A DNA stretch of 64,000 nucleotides, taken from NCBI RefSeq assembly GCF_034387475.1, contig NZ_JAXCIL010000001.1, forward strand, positions 868,001-932,000, read 5' to 3'. Position numbers and translations under genes: made by a program. Numbering within the stretch: the first letter of the stretch is position 1; each line of letters begins with the position of its first letter. Of this stretch, positions 8,523 through 16,977 are shown in pieces. The notes beneath the pieces were generated by a model, which saw only the letters and a list, made by a program, of their open reading frames with translations, was not told the origin of the DNA and did no database searches. The DNA comes from Pseudomonas sp. Teo4 (GTDB lineage: Bacteria; Pseudomonadota; Gammaproteobacteria; Pseudomonadales; Pseudomonadaceae).

Positions 8523-10187
8523 ATGAGCGATACCCTGATCGACATTCAAATGCAGGTGATGTGGAACCGCCTGGTCTCGGTGGTCGAAGAACAGGCCCTG
8601 ACCCTGATCCGCACGGCTTTCTCCACCAGTGTGCGCGAAGCCGGCGATTTGTCCGCCGGCGTGTTCGACCGCGCCGGCAACATGCTGGCCCAGGCCGTCA
8701 CCGGCACCCCGGGCCACGTCAACACCATGGCCGAGGCGGTGGTGCACTTCATCAACGAGATTGGTGAAGACAACATCTTCGAAGGCGATGTGTACGTGAC
8801 CAACGACCCGTGGAAGGGCACCGGCCACCTGCACGACATCACCATCGTTTCGCCGTCCTTCCACAAGGGCAAGCTGATCGGCTATTTCGCCAGTACCGCC
8901 CATGTGGTCGACATCGGTGGCCGTGGCTTTGGCCCGGATGCCCGCGAGGTGTACGAGGAAGGCCTGTTCATCCCGATCATGAAGCTGTTCGAGCGTGGCA
9001 AGGTCAACCGCGACCTGATCAACATCCTGCGCAACAACGTGCGTGAGAATGACCGCGTGGTAGGCGACTTCTACGCCTTGTCGGCATGCAACGAGACCGG
9101 CCACAAGCGCCTGCTGGACATGCTCGAAGAGTTCAAGCTCGACGACCTGGACCACATCGGTGGCTTCATTCTCGAGCACAGCCGTCGCGCCACCTTGGAA
9201 TGCTTCAAGTCGCTGCCCCACGGTACCTACAGCAACAGCATGACCCTCGACGGCTATGACGTACCGGTGACCCTGGCGGTGACCATCACCGTCGGCCCCG
9301 ACGGAATCAAGAGCGACTTCACCGGCACCTCGGGCATGAGCCAGTTCGGCATCAACGTGCCGCTGGGCTATGCCAAGGCCTACGCCTGCTATGGCCTCAA
9401 GTGCATCGTCGCGCCGGAAATTCCGAACAACACCGCTTCGCTGGCACCGTTCGAAGTCACCGCGCCGGAAGGTTGCATCCTCAATGCCAAGCACCCGGCG
9501 CCGGTGTCGGTGCGCCATGTGCTCGGTCACTTCGTCCCCGACCTGGTGCTGGGTGCGCTGCACAAGTGCCTGCCAGGCCAGGTGCCGGCTGAAGGTGCCA
9601 GTGCCCTGTGGAACCTGCACCTGAGCGTGCGCCCGCTGGACAGCAACCCCAACGGTCGCAATGCCGAGATGCTGATGTTCAACAGCGGCGGGATGGGCGC
9701 TCGTTCGGCGATGGATGGCCTCAGTGCCACCGCGTTCCCCAGCGGTGTACACACCATGCCGGTGGAAGCCACCGAGCACGCCGGCCCCGTGGTGGTCTGG
9801 CGTAAAGAATTGCGCGAAGGCTCCGGCGGAGCTGGCCAGTTGCGCGGTGGTCTGGGCCAGGAGATCGAAGTGTCGGCAGCCGAAGGCTACAGCTTCCGCT
9901 TCAGTGCCATGTTCGATCGTATCCAGTACCCGGCACGTGGTCTGGAGGGTGGCAAAGAGGGTGCCGAAGGTTTCGTTGGCCTGGATGATGGCAGCTTGCT
10001 ACGCGGCAAGGGCCAGCAGTTTGTACCCGCTGAGCGCCGTCTGGTGCTGCGTCTTCCTGGTGGCGGCGGTTATGGCGACCCGCGCCAGCGCGACCGTCAA
10101 CAGGTTGCCCGCGATGTGCGCGCAGGCTACATCAGCGCCGAGCAGGCGCGTGACGACTACGGCTTCGACGCCGCCCAGGAGCGCTGA
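8523..10187 (+). CDS. hyuB: hydantoinase/oxoprolinase family subunit B
   Basis: A 554-residue HyuB/HydB protein, normal length for the family. It begins with the typical IDIQMQVMWNRLVSVVEEQA and has the family blocks FSTSVREAGDLSAGVFD, NDPWKGTGHLHDI and GGMGARSAMDGLSATAFPSG. It lies 22 bp after hyuA and 3 bp before the aminotransferase, so it is certainly in the operon. It is the partner that carries the amide-hydrolysing part of the reaction. Nothing looks truncated or frameshifted. Confidence 0.9.
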   Translation: MSDTLIDIQMQVMWNRLVSVVEEQALTLIRTAFSTSVREAGDLSAGVFDRAGNMLAQAVTGTPGHVNTMAEAVVHFINEIGEDNIFEGDVYVTNDPWKGTGHLHDITIVSPSFHKGKLIGYFASTAHVVDIGGRGFGPDAREVYEEGLFIPIMKLFERGKVNRDLINILRNNVRENDRVVGDFYALSACNETGHKRLLDMLEEFKLDDLDHIGGFILEHSRRATLECFKSLPHGTYSNSMTLDGYDVPVTLAVTITVGPDGIKSDFTGTSGMSQFGINVPLGYAKAYACYGLKCIVAPEIPNNTASLAPFEVTAPEGCILNAKHPAPVSVRHVLGHFVPDLVLGALHKCLPGQVPAEGASALWNLHLSVRPLDSNPNGRNAEMLMFNSGGMGARSAMDGLSATAFPSGVHTMPVEATEHAGPVVVWRKELREGSGGAGQLRGGLGQEIEVSAAEGYSFRFSAMFDRIQYPARGLEGGKEGAEGFVGLDDGSLLRGKGQQFVPAERRLVLRLPGGGGYGDPRQRDRQQVARDVRAGYISAEQARDDYGFDAAQER

Positions 10188-10190
10188 GCA

Positions 10191-11393
10191 ATGGAAATCC
10201 AAAGCAGCCGCGTACGTGCGGTGAAGAGTTCGCCGAGCATGGCCGTGTCGGTGCTGGCCAAGCAGATGCTGGCCAAAGGCGAACCGGTGATCAACCTGAG
10301 CCTCGGCGAGCCAGACTACAACGTCCCAGCGCACATCATCGAGGCCGCCCACCAGGCGATGCTGGCGGGCAACAACCACTACACCGCGCCCAATGGCCTG
10401 GAGGCGTTGCGCCAGGCCATCGTCGACAAGTTCGCCCGGGAAAACGACCTGGTCTATGGCCTGGACGAAATCTGCGTGGGCAACGGTGCCAAGCAGTTGT
10501 TGTTCAACGCCTTCCTGGCCACCCTGGAACCCGGCGACGAGGTGATCACCCCCGCGCCTTACTGGGTGTCGTACACCGACATGGCGATGCTCAACGGCGG
10601 TGTGCCCAAGGTCATTCCGTGCGGCGCCGAGCAGGGCTTCAAGATCAAGCCCGAGCAGTTGGAAGCGGCTATCACCCCGCGCACCCGCTGGGTGATGCTC
10701 AACTCGCCGAACAACCCGAGCGGGGCGATCTTCACCCGTGAAGAGTTCGCCGCCCTGGGCGCGGTGCTGGAGCGCCACCCGAACGTGCTGATCATCTCCG
10801 ACGAGATCTACGAGCACATCGTGTTGGGCGACCAGCCGTTCGTGTCCTTCGTCACCGCGTGCCCGCAGCTGCGCGAGCGCACGCTGCTGATCAACGGGGT
10901 GTCCAAGGCCTACGCCATGACCGGCTACCGCCTGGGTTACGCGGCAGGGCCCAAGGACCTGGTCGTGGCGATGAACAAGACCCAATCGCAGACCACCACC
11001 TGCCCGTCGAGCATCTCGCAGCTGGCGGCGGTGGCGGCGCTCAACGGCCCGCAGGATTTCGTCCGTGAAGCCAACCGTGAGTACCAGGCCCGTGGTGCGC
11101 TGGTGGTCCGGGGCCTGGCCGAGATCGAAGGGCTGACCCTGCAGATGCCCCAGGGCGCGTTCTACGCGTTCCCCAACGTGGCGGCCTTCATTGGCAAGCG
11201 CACCCCGGACGGGCAGGTGATCGACAACGACGCGGACCTGTCCGCCTACCTGCTGCGGGTCGGCAAGGTCGCCACCGTGCCGGGTTCGGCCTTTGGCGTG
11301 GAACCCTACATTCGCCTGTCGTTCGCCACCTCGCGGCAGGAACTGGAACAGGCCTTGGGGCAGTTGCGCGACGCGTTCGCTGCCCTGGTCTGA
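10191..11393 (+). CDS. class I/II PLP-dependent aminotransferase
   Basis: A 400-residue fold-type I aminotransferase of the AspC/AspB type. It has the N-terminal VINLSLGEPDYNVP, the cofactor-pocket NSPNNPSGAIFTREE and SDEIYE, the PLP Lys239 in NGVSKAYAMTGYRLGY, and a C-terminal carboxylate-binding Arg in YIRLSFA. It starts 3 bases after hyuB. It would convert the amino acid released by HyuAB (or a downstream amine) to a 2-oxo acid, which fits the ThDP enzyme and aldehyde dehydrogenase further on. Substrate is inferred only from context. Confidence 0.9.
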   Translation: MEIQSSRVRAVKSSPSMAVSVLAKQMLAKGEPVINLSLGEPDYNVPAHIIEAAHQAMLAGNNHYTAPNGLEALRQAIVDKFARENDLVYGLDEICVGNGAKQLLFNAFLATLEPGDEVITPAPYWVSYTDMAMLNGGVPKVIPCGAEQGFKIKPEQLEAAITPRTRWVMLNSPNNPSGAIFTREEFAALGAVLERHPNVLIISDEIYEHIVLGDQPFVSFVTACPQLRERTLLINGVSKAYAMTGYRLGYAAGPKDLVVAMNKTQSQTTTCPSSISQLAAVAALNGPQDFVREANREYQARGALVVRGLAEIEGLTLQMPQGAFYAFPNVAAFIGKRTPDGQVIDNDADLSAYLLRVGKVATVPGSAFGVEPYIRLSFATSRQELEQALGQLRDAFAALV

Positions 11394-11418
11394 GCAACTG
11401 GATGAAGTGAGAAAAGAC

Positions 11419-12231
11419 ATGAGCAAACCGTTCAAACGCCTGCTGATCACCGGTGCCGCCGGGCGCCTGGGCAGCGTACTGCGCAAGCACCTGGCCGCCT
11501 TCGCCGATGAACTGCGCCTGACCGACATCGCCGACATGGGGCCGGCCGCGCCCCATGAGCAGATCATCCGTTGCGACCTGGGCAACTTCGACGACGTGTT
11601 GCCGCTGGCCGATGGTGTCGACGCCATCGTCCATGCCGGTGGGGTGCCGGTGGAAGATACCTTCCAGAACATCCTCAACGGCAACATCGTCGGCACCTAC
11701 AACATCTACGAGGCGGCGCGGCGCAGTGGCGTCAAGCGTGTGGTGTACACCAGTTCCAACCACGCCATCGGCTTCTACGAGCGCACCGAAACCATCGACG
11801 CCACGGCGGCCCATCGCCCCGACAGCCTGTATGGCGTGAGCAAGTGTTTCGCCGAGGACCTGGGCCGCTACTACTGGGACAAGTTCGGCATCGAGTCGGT
11901 GAACCTGCGTATCGGCTCGTCGTTCCCCGAGCCGCTGGACCGTCGCATGCTTGCCACCTGGCTGTCGTTCGATGACTTCGCCCAGCTCACCGAGCGCTCG
12001 CTGCTGGCGCCACGGGTCGGGCACATGATCGTCTACGGCATGTCGGCCAACCGCGAAAGCCTGTGGGACAACCGCCTGGCCTCGTCGATCGGCTATGTGC
12101 CCAAGGACAGTGCCGACAGCTACCGCGAGAAGGTCCTGGCCGAGCACCCGCCGCTGGACCCGAACGAGCCTGCTGCGCGCTACCACGGCGGCAACTTCGC
12201 CGGCGCCGGGCACTTCGAAGACCCGAAATGA
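11419..12231 (+). CDS. NAD-dependent epimerase/dehydratase, uronate-dehydrogenase-like
   Basis: The frame is open further upstream, inside the aminotransferase gene, but the ATG at 11419 (MSKPFKRLLITGAAGRLG) gives the proper family start: 270 residues. It is an extended-SDR protein with the GAAGRLG cofactor loop, Ser112 in YTSSNHAIGFY, and Tyr138/Lys142 (YGVSK). The blocks SSNHAIGFYERTE, RIGSSFPEP and RMLATWLSFDD closely resemble bacterial uronate dehydrogenase (Udh). A sugar-acid enzyme is odd in an amino-acid pathway; it may act on a polyhydroxy or lactone-forming intermediate. Confidence 0.8.
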   Translation: MSKPFKRLLITGAAGRLGSVLRKHLAAFADELRLTDIADMGPAAPHEQIIRCDLGNFDDVLPLADGVDAIVHAGGVPVEDTFQNILNGNIVGTYNIYEAARRSGVKRVVYTSSNHAIGFYERTETIDATAAHRPDSLYGVSKCFAEDLGRYYWDKFGIESVNLRIGSSFPEPLDRRMLATWLSFDDFAQLTERSLLAPRVGHMIVYGMSANRESLWDNRLASSIGYVPKDSADSYREKVLAEHPPLDPNEPAARYHGGNFAGAGHFEDPK

Positions 12232-12246
12232 CCTGCACTGGCCGCA

Positions 12247-12311
12247 ATCGCCGGCAAGCCGGCTCCCACAAGGATCACTGCAGTACCTGTGGGAGCCGGC
12301 TTGCCGGCGAT
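12247..12311. repeat. REP doublet (REPIN)
   Basis: Two exact 24-bp REP copies in opposite orientation (12247-12270 and 12288-12311, core GCCGGCAAGCCGGCTCCCAC) around a 17-bp spacer. They lie inside the catabolic run between the uronate-dehydrogenase-like gene and the FAD oxidoreductase. The folded mRNA could shield the upstream message from 3' decay. Confidence 0.9.
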
Positions 12312-12367
12312 GAGGCCGGTACAGGCTCCACACCTTGATCATCGCAACACAGACAAGAGTGCATCCC

Positions 12368-13564
12368 ATGGCTTCTACCGCTAAACAACAGAACTACGAT
12401 GTGGTGATCGTCGGCGGCGCGGTCAACGGCAGCGCCACTGCGTATTTCCTGGCCAACAACCCGGACTTCAAAGGCTCGGTGCTGGTCATCGAACGTGACT
12501 GGACCTACAACAAGTCGGCCACCGCGCTGTCGAGCAGCTCGATCCGCCAGCAATTCTCCAACCCGATCAACATCGAAATCTCCAAGTTCGGCGCCGAGTT
12601 CGTGCGCAACTTCCCCGAGGTGATGGAGGTGGATGGCGACCGCCCGGACCTGGCCTTCCATGAGAACGGCTACCTGTTCCTCGGCGAGGACAAAGGCTAC
12701 GAGGTGCTGCGTCGCCTGCATGACACCCAGGTGTCCCACGGCGCCGACGTGCATCTGCTCGACCCCGAGCAGCTCAAGCGCAAGTTCCCCTGGGTCAACA
12801 TCGACAGCCTCGCTGGCGCCAGCTATGGCCAGAGCGGCGAGGGCTGGTTCGACAGCCTGGGGATGCTTCAGGGCTTCCGGCGCAAGGCGCGTTCGATGGG
12901 TATCGAGTACATCGAGAACGAAGTGGTCGCTATCCAGCGTGAAGGCGACCGCATCACTGGCGTGCAGCTGGCCAGTGGCGAGCGCATCGGTTGCGGCTTG
13001 CTGGTCAACTGTGCCGGCACCCGTGGCACCAAGGTGGCGCGCATGGCTGGCCTGGACATTCCGGTGGAGCCGCGCCGTCGTTCGCTGTTCGTGTTCGACT
13101 GCCGCACGCCGCTGGAAGGCACCGTGCCGCTGACCATCGACCCGACCGGTGTGTTCTTCCGCCCTGAAGGCAAGTTCTACCTGGGCGGCACCTACCCGAA
13201 AAACGACCCGGAAGTGGACTTTGAAGACTTCGACGTACTGCACGACGAGTTCGATGAAGAGGTCTGGCCGATTCTCGCCGAGCGCGTGCCAGCCTTCGAA
13301 GGTATCAAGGTGGTGAACTTCTGGGCCGGGCACTACGACTTCTGCGTACTCGACCACAACGCCATCGTCGGCCCGCACAACGAGGTGAGCAACTTCCTGT
13401 TCTGCAACGGCTTCAGCGGCCATGGCCTGCAGCAGGCGCCGGCCATCGGCCGTGGTCTGTCCGAGCTGATCACCTATGGCGGCTACCGTTCGCTCGACCT
13501 GGGCGCGCTGTCCTACCAGCGGGTGATCGACAACAAGCCGTTCCTGGAAGACTCGGTCATCTGA
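12368..13564 (+). CDS. FAD-dependent amine/amino-acid oxidoreductase (DAO family)
   Basis: The ATG at 12368 (MASTAKQQNYDVVIVGGAVNGSATA) is preferred over 12335 because it gives the normal N-terminus: 398 residues. The Rossmann motif VVIVGGAVNGSA binds FAD. FFRPEGKFYLGG and the C-terminal FSGHGLQQAPAIGRGLSEL are typical of the DAO family (sarcosine oxidase/dehydrogenase, D-amino-acid dehydrogenase, SoxB-like). It would oxidise a C-N bond, for example removing an N-alkyl group after ring opening. No signal peptide, so it is cytoplasmic or at the membrane face. The REP doublet before it may lower its expression relative to the genes upstream. Confidence 0.88.
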   Translation: MASTAKQQNYDVVIVGGAVNGSATAYFLANNPDFKGSVLVIERDWTYNKSATALSSSSIRQQFSNPINIEISKFGAEFVRNFPEVMEVDGDRPDLAFHENGYLFLGEDKGYEVLRRLHDTQVSHGADVHLLDPEQLKRKFPWVNIDSLAGASYGQSGEGWFDSLGMLQGFRRKARSMGIEYIENEVVAIQREGDRITGVQLASGERIGCGLLVNCAGTRGTKVARMAGLDIPVEPRRRSLFVFDCRTPLEGTVPLTIDPTGVFFRPEGKFYLGGTYPKNDPEVDFEDFDVLHDEFDEEVWPILAERVPAFEGIKVVNFWAGHYDFCVLDHNAIVGPHNEVSNFLFCNGFSGHGLQQAPAIGRGLSELITYGGYRSLDLGALSYQRVIDNKPFLEDSVI

Positions 13565-13588
13565 CCGCACCGCCTGAGGAGAACAACA

Positions 13589-15274
13589 ATGAGCAAGGCT
13601 GATGTGAAGCGCAGTGGCGGCCAGGTACTGGTCGATGCACTGCGGGTAAACGGCGTCGAGCGCGCCTTCTGTGTGCCGGGCGAAAGCTACCTGGCGGTGC
13701 TCGATGCGCTGCACGACGTACAGGATGAGATCGACCTGATCGTCTGTCGCCAGGAGGGCGGGTCGGCCTACATGGCCGAGGCCTATGGCAAGCTGACCGG
13801 CAAGCCGGGTATCTGCATGGTCACCCGTGGCCCTGGTGCCACCAACGCTTCGGTGGGGGTGCACACCGCGTTCCAGGACTCGACGCCGATGATTCTGTTC
13901 ATTGGCCAGGTGGCCCGTGACCAGATCGAGCGCGAGGCTTTCCAGGAGGTCGATTACCGCCGCATGTTTGGTCAGATGGCCAAGTGGGTGGTGCAGATCG
14001 ACGACGCGGCGCGCATCCCTGAGTTGGTCAACCAGGCCTTCCAGCGCGCCATCAGTGGTCGTCCAGGCCCCGTGGTGGTGGCCCTGCCGGAAGACATGCT
14101 CACCGACCTGGTCCAGGTGCCGGACGCACGTCCCGCACAGCGCGTCGAAGCGGCGCCGGCCCCTGAAGCGCTGACTGAGCTGCAACAGTTGCTGGGCAAA
14201 GCGAGCAAGCCGCTGGTGATTGCCGGTGGCGGCGGCTGGAACGCTGCGGCCGTGGCTGACCTCAAGCGTTTCGTGCAAGCGCAGAACCTGCCGCTGGCGG
14301 CCTCGTTCCGTTGCCAAGACTTGTTCGACAACACCGACCCGCACTATGCCGGTGACCTCGGTCTGGCCGCTGGGCCCGTGCTGGTCGATGCGGTGAAACA
14401 GTCCGACCTGCTGATCGTAGTCGGTGCCCGCCTGGGCGAGATGACTACCGGCGGTTACGCGCTGGTAGATATCCCGACGCCCAAACAGGCACTGGTGCAT
14501 GTGCACGCCAGCGCCGAGGAGATCGGCCGTGTGTACCAGCCGACCCTGGGCATCAACGCCGGCCCCGCCAGCTTCCTGTCGCAGGCAGCAGCACTGCCGG
14601 CTGTAAAGCCTGAAGCCTTCGCCGACTGGACCGCGAGCCTGAACAGCGGCTATCGCGGCAACTTCGAAACCCCGCGCTCGCCCGGCGATGTGCAGATGAG
14701 CGAAGTGATCGCCTGGCTGAACAAGACCCTGCCCGCCGACAGCATCCTCACCTGCGGCGCCGGCAACTACACCGGCTGGGTGCACCGTGGTTACCAGCAT
14801 CGCGCCTTCCGCACGCTGCTGGGGCCAACCAACGGTTCGATGGGGTACGGCGTGCCGGCGGCGGTGGCGGCCAAGCTCACCTATCCGCAGCGTACCGTGG
14901 TGGCGTTCGCCGGTGATGGCTGCTTCATGATGAATGGCCAGGAGCTGGCCACGGCGATGCACTACGATGCCCGGCTGATCACCATCGTGGTCAACAACGG
15001 CATGTACGGCACCATCCGCATGCACCAGGAGCGCAGCTACCCGGGCCGGGTCTCCGGCACCGAGCTGCACAACCCGGACTTCGCCGCACTGGCTCGTGCC
15101 TACGGCCTGCATGGCGAGACGGTGACGCGCACCGAAGACTTCGCCGCCGCCTTCGAGCGCTGCCAGGCGTCGGGCAAGCCGGCGCTGATCGAAGTGCAGG
15201 TCGACCCCGAAGCCCTGACCCCGCGTATGACCCTCAGCCAGATCCGCGACAAGGCCCTGCAAGCCAAGCGCTGA
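13589..15274 (+). CDS. ThDP-dependent enzyme, acetolactate synthase-like large subunit
   Basis: 561 residues with the three usual ThDP-enzyme domains. The N-terminal PYR domain includes the catalytic Glu region (CRQEGGSAYMAEAYGKLTG). A central domain follows. The C-terminal PP domain has the cofactor motif from GDG to NN in FAGDGCFMMNGQELAT and IVVNNGMYG. GAGGAG lies before the ATG. It resembles IlvB-like proteins, but no small regulatory subunit is nearby, so a catabolic 2-oxo-acid decarboxylase or carboligase is more likely than valine synthesis. A strong hairpin terminator follows it. Confidence 0.88.
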   Translation: MSKADVKRSGGQVLVDALRVNGVERAFCVPGESYLAVLDALHDVQDEIDLIVCRQEGGSAYMAEAYGKLTGKPGICMVTRGPGATNASVGVHTAFQDSTPMILFIGQVARDQIEREAFQEVDYRRMFGQMAKWVVQIDDAARIPELVNQAFQRAISGRPGPVVVALPEDMLTDLVQVPDARPAQRVEAAPAPEALTELQQLLGKASKPLVIAGGGGWNAAAVADLKRFVQAQNLPLAASFRCQDLFDNTDPHYAGDLGLAAGPVLVDAVKQSDLLIVVGARLGEMTTGGYALVDIPTPKQALVHVHASAEEIGRVYQPTLGINAGPASFLSQAAALPAVKPEAFADWTASLNSGYRGNFETPRSPGDVQMSEVIAWLNKTLPADSILTCGAGNYTGWVHRGYQHRAFRTLLGPTNGSMGYGVPAAVAAKLTYPQRTVVAFAGDGCFMMNGQELATAMHYDARLITIVVNNGMYGTIRMHQERSYPGRVSGTELHNPDFAALARAYGLHGETVTRTEDFAAAFERCQASGKPALIEVQVDPEALTPRMTLSQIRDKALQAKR

Positions 15275-15283
15275 TTTCGCCTC

Positions 15284-15314
15284 AGGTGGGGCGCGGTCCG
15301 GCCCCACCTTTTTT
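15284..15314 (+). terminator. intrinsic terminator or attenuator inside the catabolic run
   Basis: AGGTGGGGC and GCCCCACCT form a 9-bp stem around GCGGTCCG, followed by a T-rich tail. It stands between the ThDP gene and the aldehyde dehydrogenase, whose ATG is only 23 bases further on. It probably lowers, rather than abolishes, read-through. Confidence 0.75.
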
Positions 15315-15337
15315 CTTCTTCGAACGAGCCAATCGAC

Positions 15338-16786
15338 ATGAAACTTGCCGATCACGACCTGCTGCGTGAAGTTTGCTATATCGACGGAAAATGGCTGGCG
15401 GCCGACAGCGGTCGCCACATCGAGGTGACCAACCCGGCCACCGGGCAATTGCTCGGTACGGTGCCACGCATGGGCGCGGACGAGACCCGCCGCGCCATTG
15501 CCGCCGCCGAGCGTGCCTTGCCGGCCTGGCGTGCCCTGGCCGCCAAGGAACGTGCCGCGCGGCTACAGGCCTGGTTCAGGCTGATCCTCGAGCACCAGGA
15601 GGACCTGGCGCGGATCATGACCGCCGAGCAGGGCAAGCCGCTGGCTGAGTCCCGTGGCGAAATCGCCTTTGCCGCCGCCTATGTTGAGTTCTATGCCGAA
15701 GAAGGCAAGCGCATCTACGGCGATGTCATTCCCTCACCGGCCGCCGACCGCCGCCTGATCGTCACCAAGGAGCCGATAGGCGTCTGCGCGGCGATCACCC
15801 CGTGGAACTTCCCGGCGGCGATGATCACCCGTAAGGCCGCGCCAGCGCTGGCCGCTGGCTGTACCCTGGTGCTCAAGCCAGCCTCGCAGACGCCGTTCAG
15901 TGCCTTGGCGCTGTGCGTGCTGGCCGAGCGTGCCGGCATTCCTGCCGGGGTGCTCAGCGTGGTCACGGGTGACTCGGCGGCCATTGGCGGTGAGCTGACC
16001 GCCAGCCCGACCGTGCGCAAGCTGTCATTCACCGGTTCCACGCCAATCGGCATCCAGCTGCTGCAGCAGTCGGCGGCGACGGTGAAGAAGGTGACCATGG
16101 AGCTAGGCGGTAACGCACCTTTTATCGTGTTCGACGATGCCGACCTTGAGAAGGCGGTGGAAGGTGCGCTGATCGCCAAATTCCGCAACAGCGGACAGAC
16201 CTGCGTGTGCGCCAACCGGTTCTACGTGCAGAACGGTATCTACGAGCGCTTCGTGGCGCGCTTTGCCGAGCGGGTGAATGAACTGGTGGTGGGGCATGGC
16301 GATGAGCCGGGCACACAGGTCGGGCCGATGATCGACGGGCGTGCTGCGGCGGGTGTCGAGCGTCTGGTGGGCGAGGCCGTGGAAGCGGGCGCCCGTGTTG
16401 TCACAGGTGGGCGTCGACATGCCCTGGGCGAAGCGTTCTTCGAACCGACTTTGCTGGCGGACGTGACGCCGGACATGCGCGTGGCGCGCGAGGAGATCTT
16501 CGGGCCGGTGGCGCCGATGTTCCGCTTCAGGGTCGAGGAAGAGGTCATTGCCCACGCCAACGACACCGAGTTCGGGTTGGCCTGCTATGTGTACACCCGG
16601 GATGTCGGGCGCGTGTGGCGAGTGTCCGAGGCGCTGGAATATGGGATGGTCGGGGTCAACGTCGGCGTGGTGGCGACCGAGGTGGCGCCGTTTGGTGGGG
16701 TGAAGGCTTCGGGGTTGGGCAGGGAAGGGTCGCGCTACGGGATCGAGGATTACCTTGAGATCAAGTATGTCTGCTTAGGGCTGTAG
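15338..16786 (+). CDS. aldehyde dehydrogenase, succinate-semialdehyde dehydrogenase type
   Basis: A 482-residue NAD(P)-dependent aldehyde dehydrogenase of GabD length. It has TPWNFPAAMITRKAAPALAA, the general base Glu255 in MELGGNAPF and the nucleophile Cys289 in GQTCVCANR; the final KASGLGREGSRYGIEDY is typical of GabD. It would oxidise the aldehyde left by decarboxylation of the 2-oxo acid. It is last in the catabolic run and is separated from it by a terminator-like hairpin, so its level may be tuned separately. Confidence 0.9.
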   Translation: MKLADHDLLREVCYIDGKWLAADSGRHIEVTNPATGQLLGTVPRMGADETRRAIAAAERALPAWRALAAKERAARLQAWFRLILEHQEDLARIMTAEQGKPLAESRGEIAFAAAYVEFYAEEGKRIYGDVIPSPAADRRLIVTKEPIGVCAAITPWNFPAAMITRKAAPALAAGCTLVLKPASQTPFSALALCVLAERAGIPAGVLSVVTGDSAAIGGELTASPTVRKLSFTGSTPIGIQLLQQSAATVKKVTMELGGNAPFIVFDDADLEKAVEGALIAKFRNSGQTCVCANRFYVQNGIYERFVARFAERVNELVVGHGDEPGTQVGPMIDGRAAAGVERLVGEAVEAGARVVTGGRRHALGEAFFEPTLLADVTPDMRVAREEIFGPVAPMFRFRVEEEVIAHANDTEFGLACYVYTRDVGRVWRVSEALEYGMVGVNVGVVATEVAPFGGVKASGLGREGSRYGIEDYLEIKYVCLGL

Positions 16787-16802
16787 GGCCTGTACTGGCC
16801 TC

Positions 16803-16962
16803 ATCGCCGGCAAGCCGGCTCCTGCAGGTATCGCAGGGTACCTGTGGGAGCAACTGTCTTGTGTTGCCTGTACCGAACTCATCGCCGGCAAGCCGGCTCC
16901 CACAGGTGTTGCGGTGGTCTCAAGGTTGTCGCGGTTCATGTGGGAGCTGGCTTGCCGGCGAT
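16803..16962. repeat. cluster of three REP copies
   Basis: Two direct copies of the REP core (16803-16828 and 16881-16906) and one inverted copy (16937-16962) fill the 191-bp gap between the convergent aldehyde dehydrogenase and GntR genes. A side sequence (GTGGGAGCAACTGTCTTGTG, from 16844) recurs next to the REP at 26080, so the mobile unit is larger than the palindrome. A role as a bidirectional stop is plausible. Confidence 0.88.
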
Positions 16963-16977
16963 GAGGCCGGAACTGAC

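Noticed and set aside
13589..15274. Biosynthetic acetolactate synthase (ilvB/ilvI)
   Set aside because: No small regulatory subunit and no ilvC follows. Its place among catabolic genes under a TetR operator speaks for a catabolic ThDP enzyme.
12275..15448. A 1057-codon open frame on the minus strand
   Set aside because: It lies exactly antisense to the FAD and ThDP enzyme genes, has no domain I recognise, and arises from the high-GC third positions of the real genes. The same holds for long antisense frames at 34926-37358, 44851-46458 and 6437-7819.
16803..16962. Three repeat copies with spacers as a mini CRISPR array
   Set aside because: The copies are the genome-wide REP palindrome, in mixed orientation, with unequal gaps and no cas genes.
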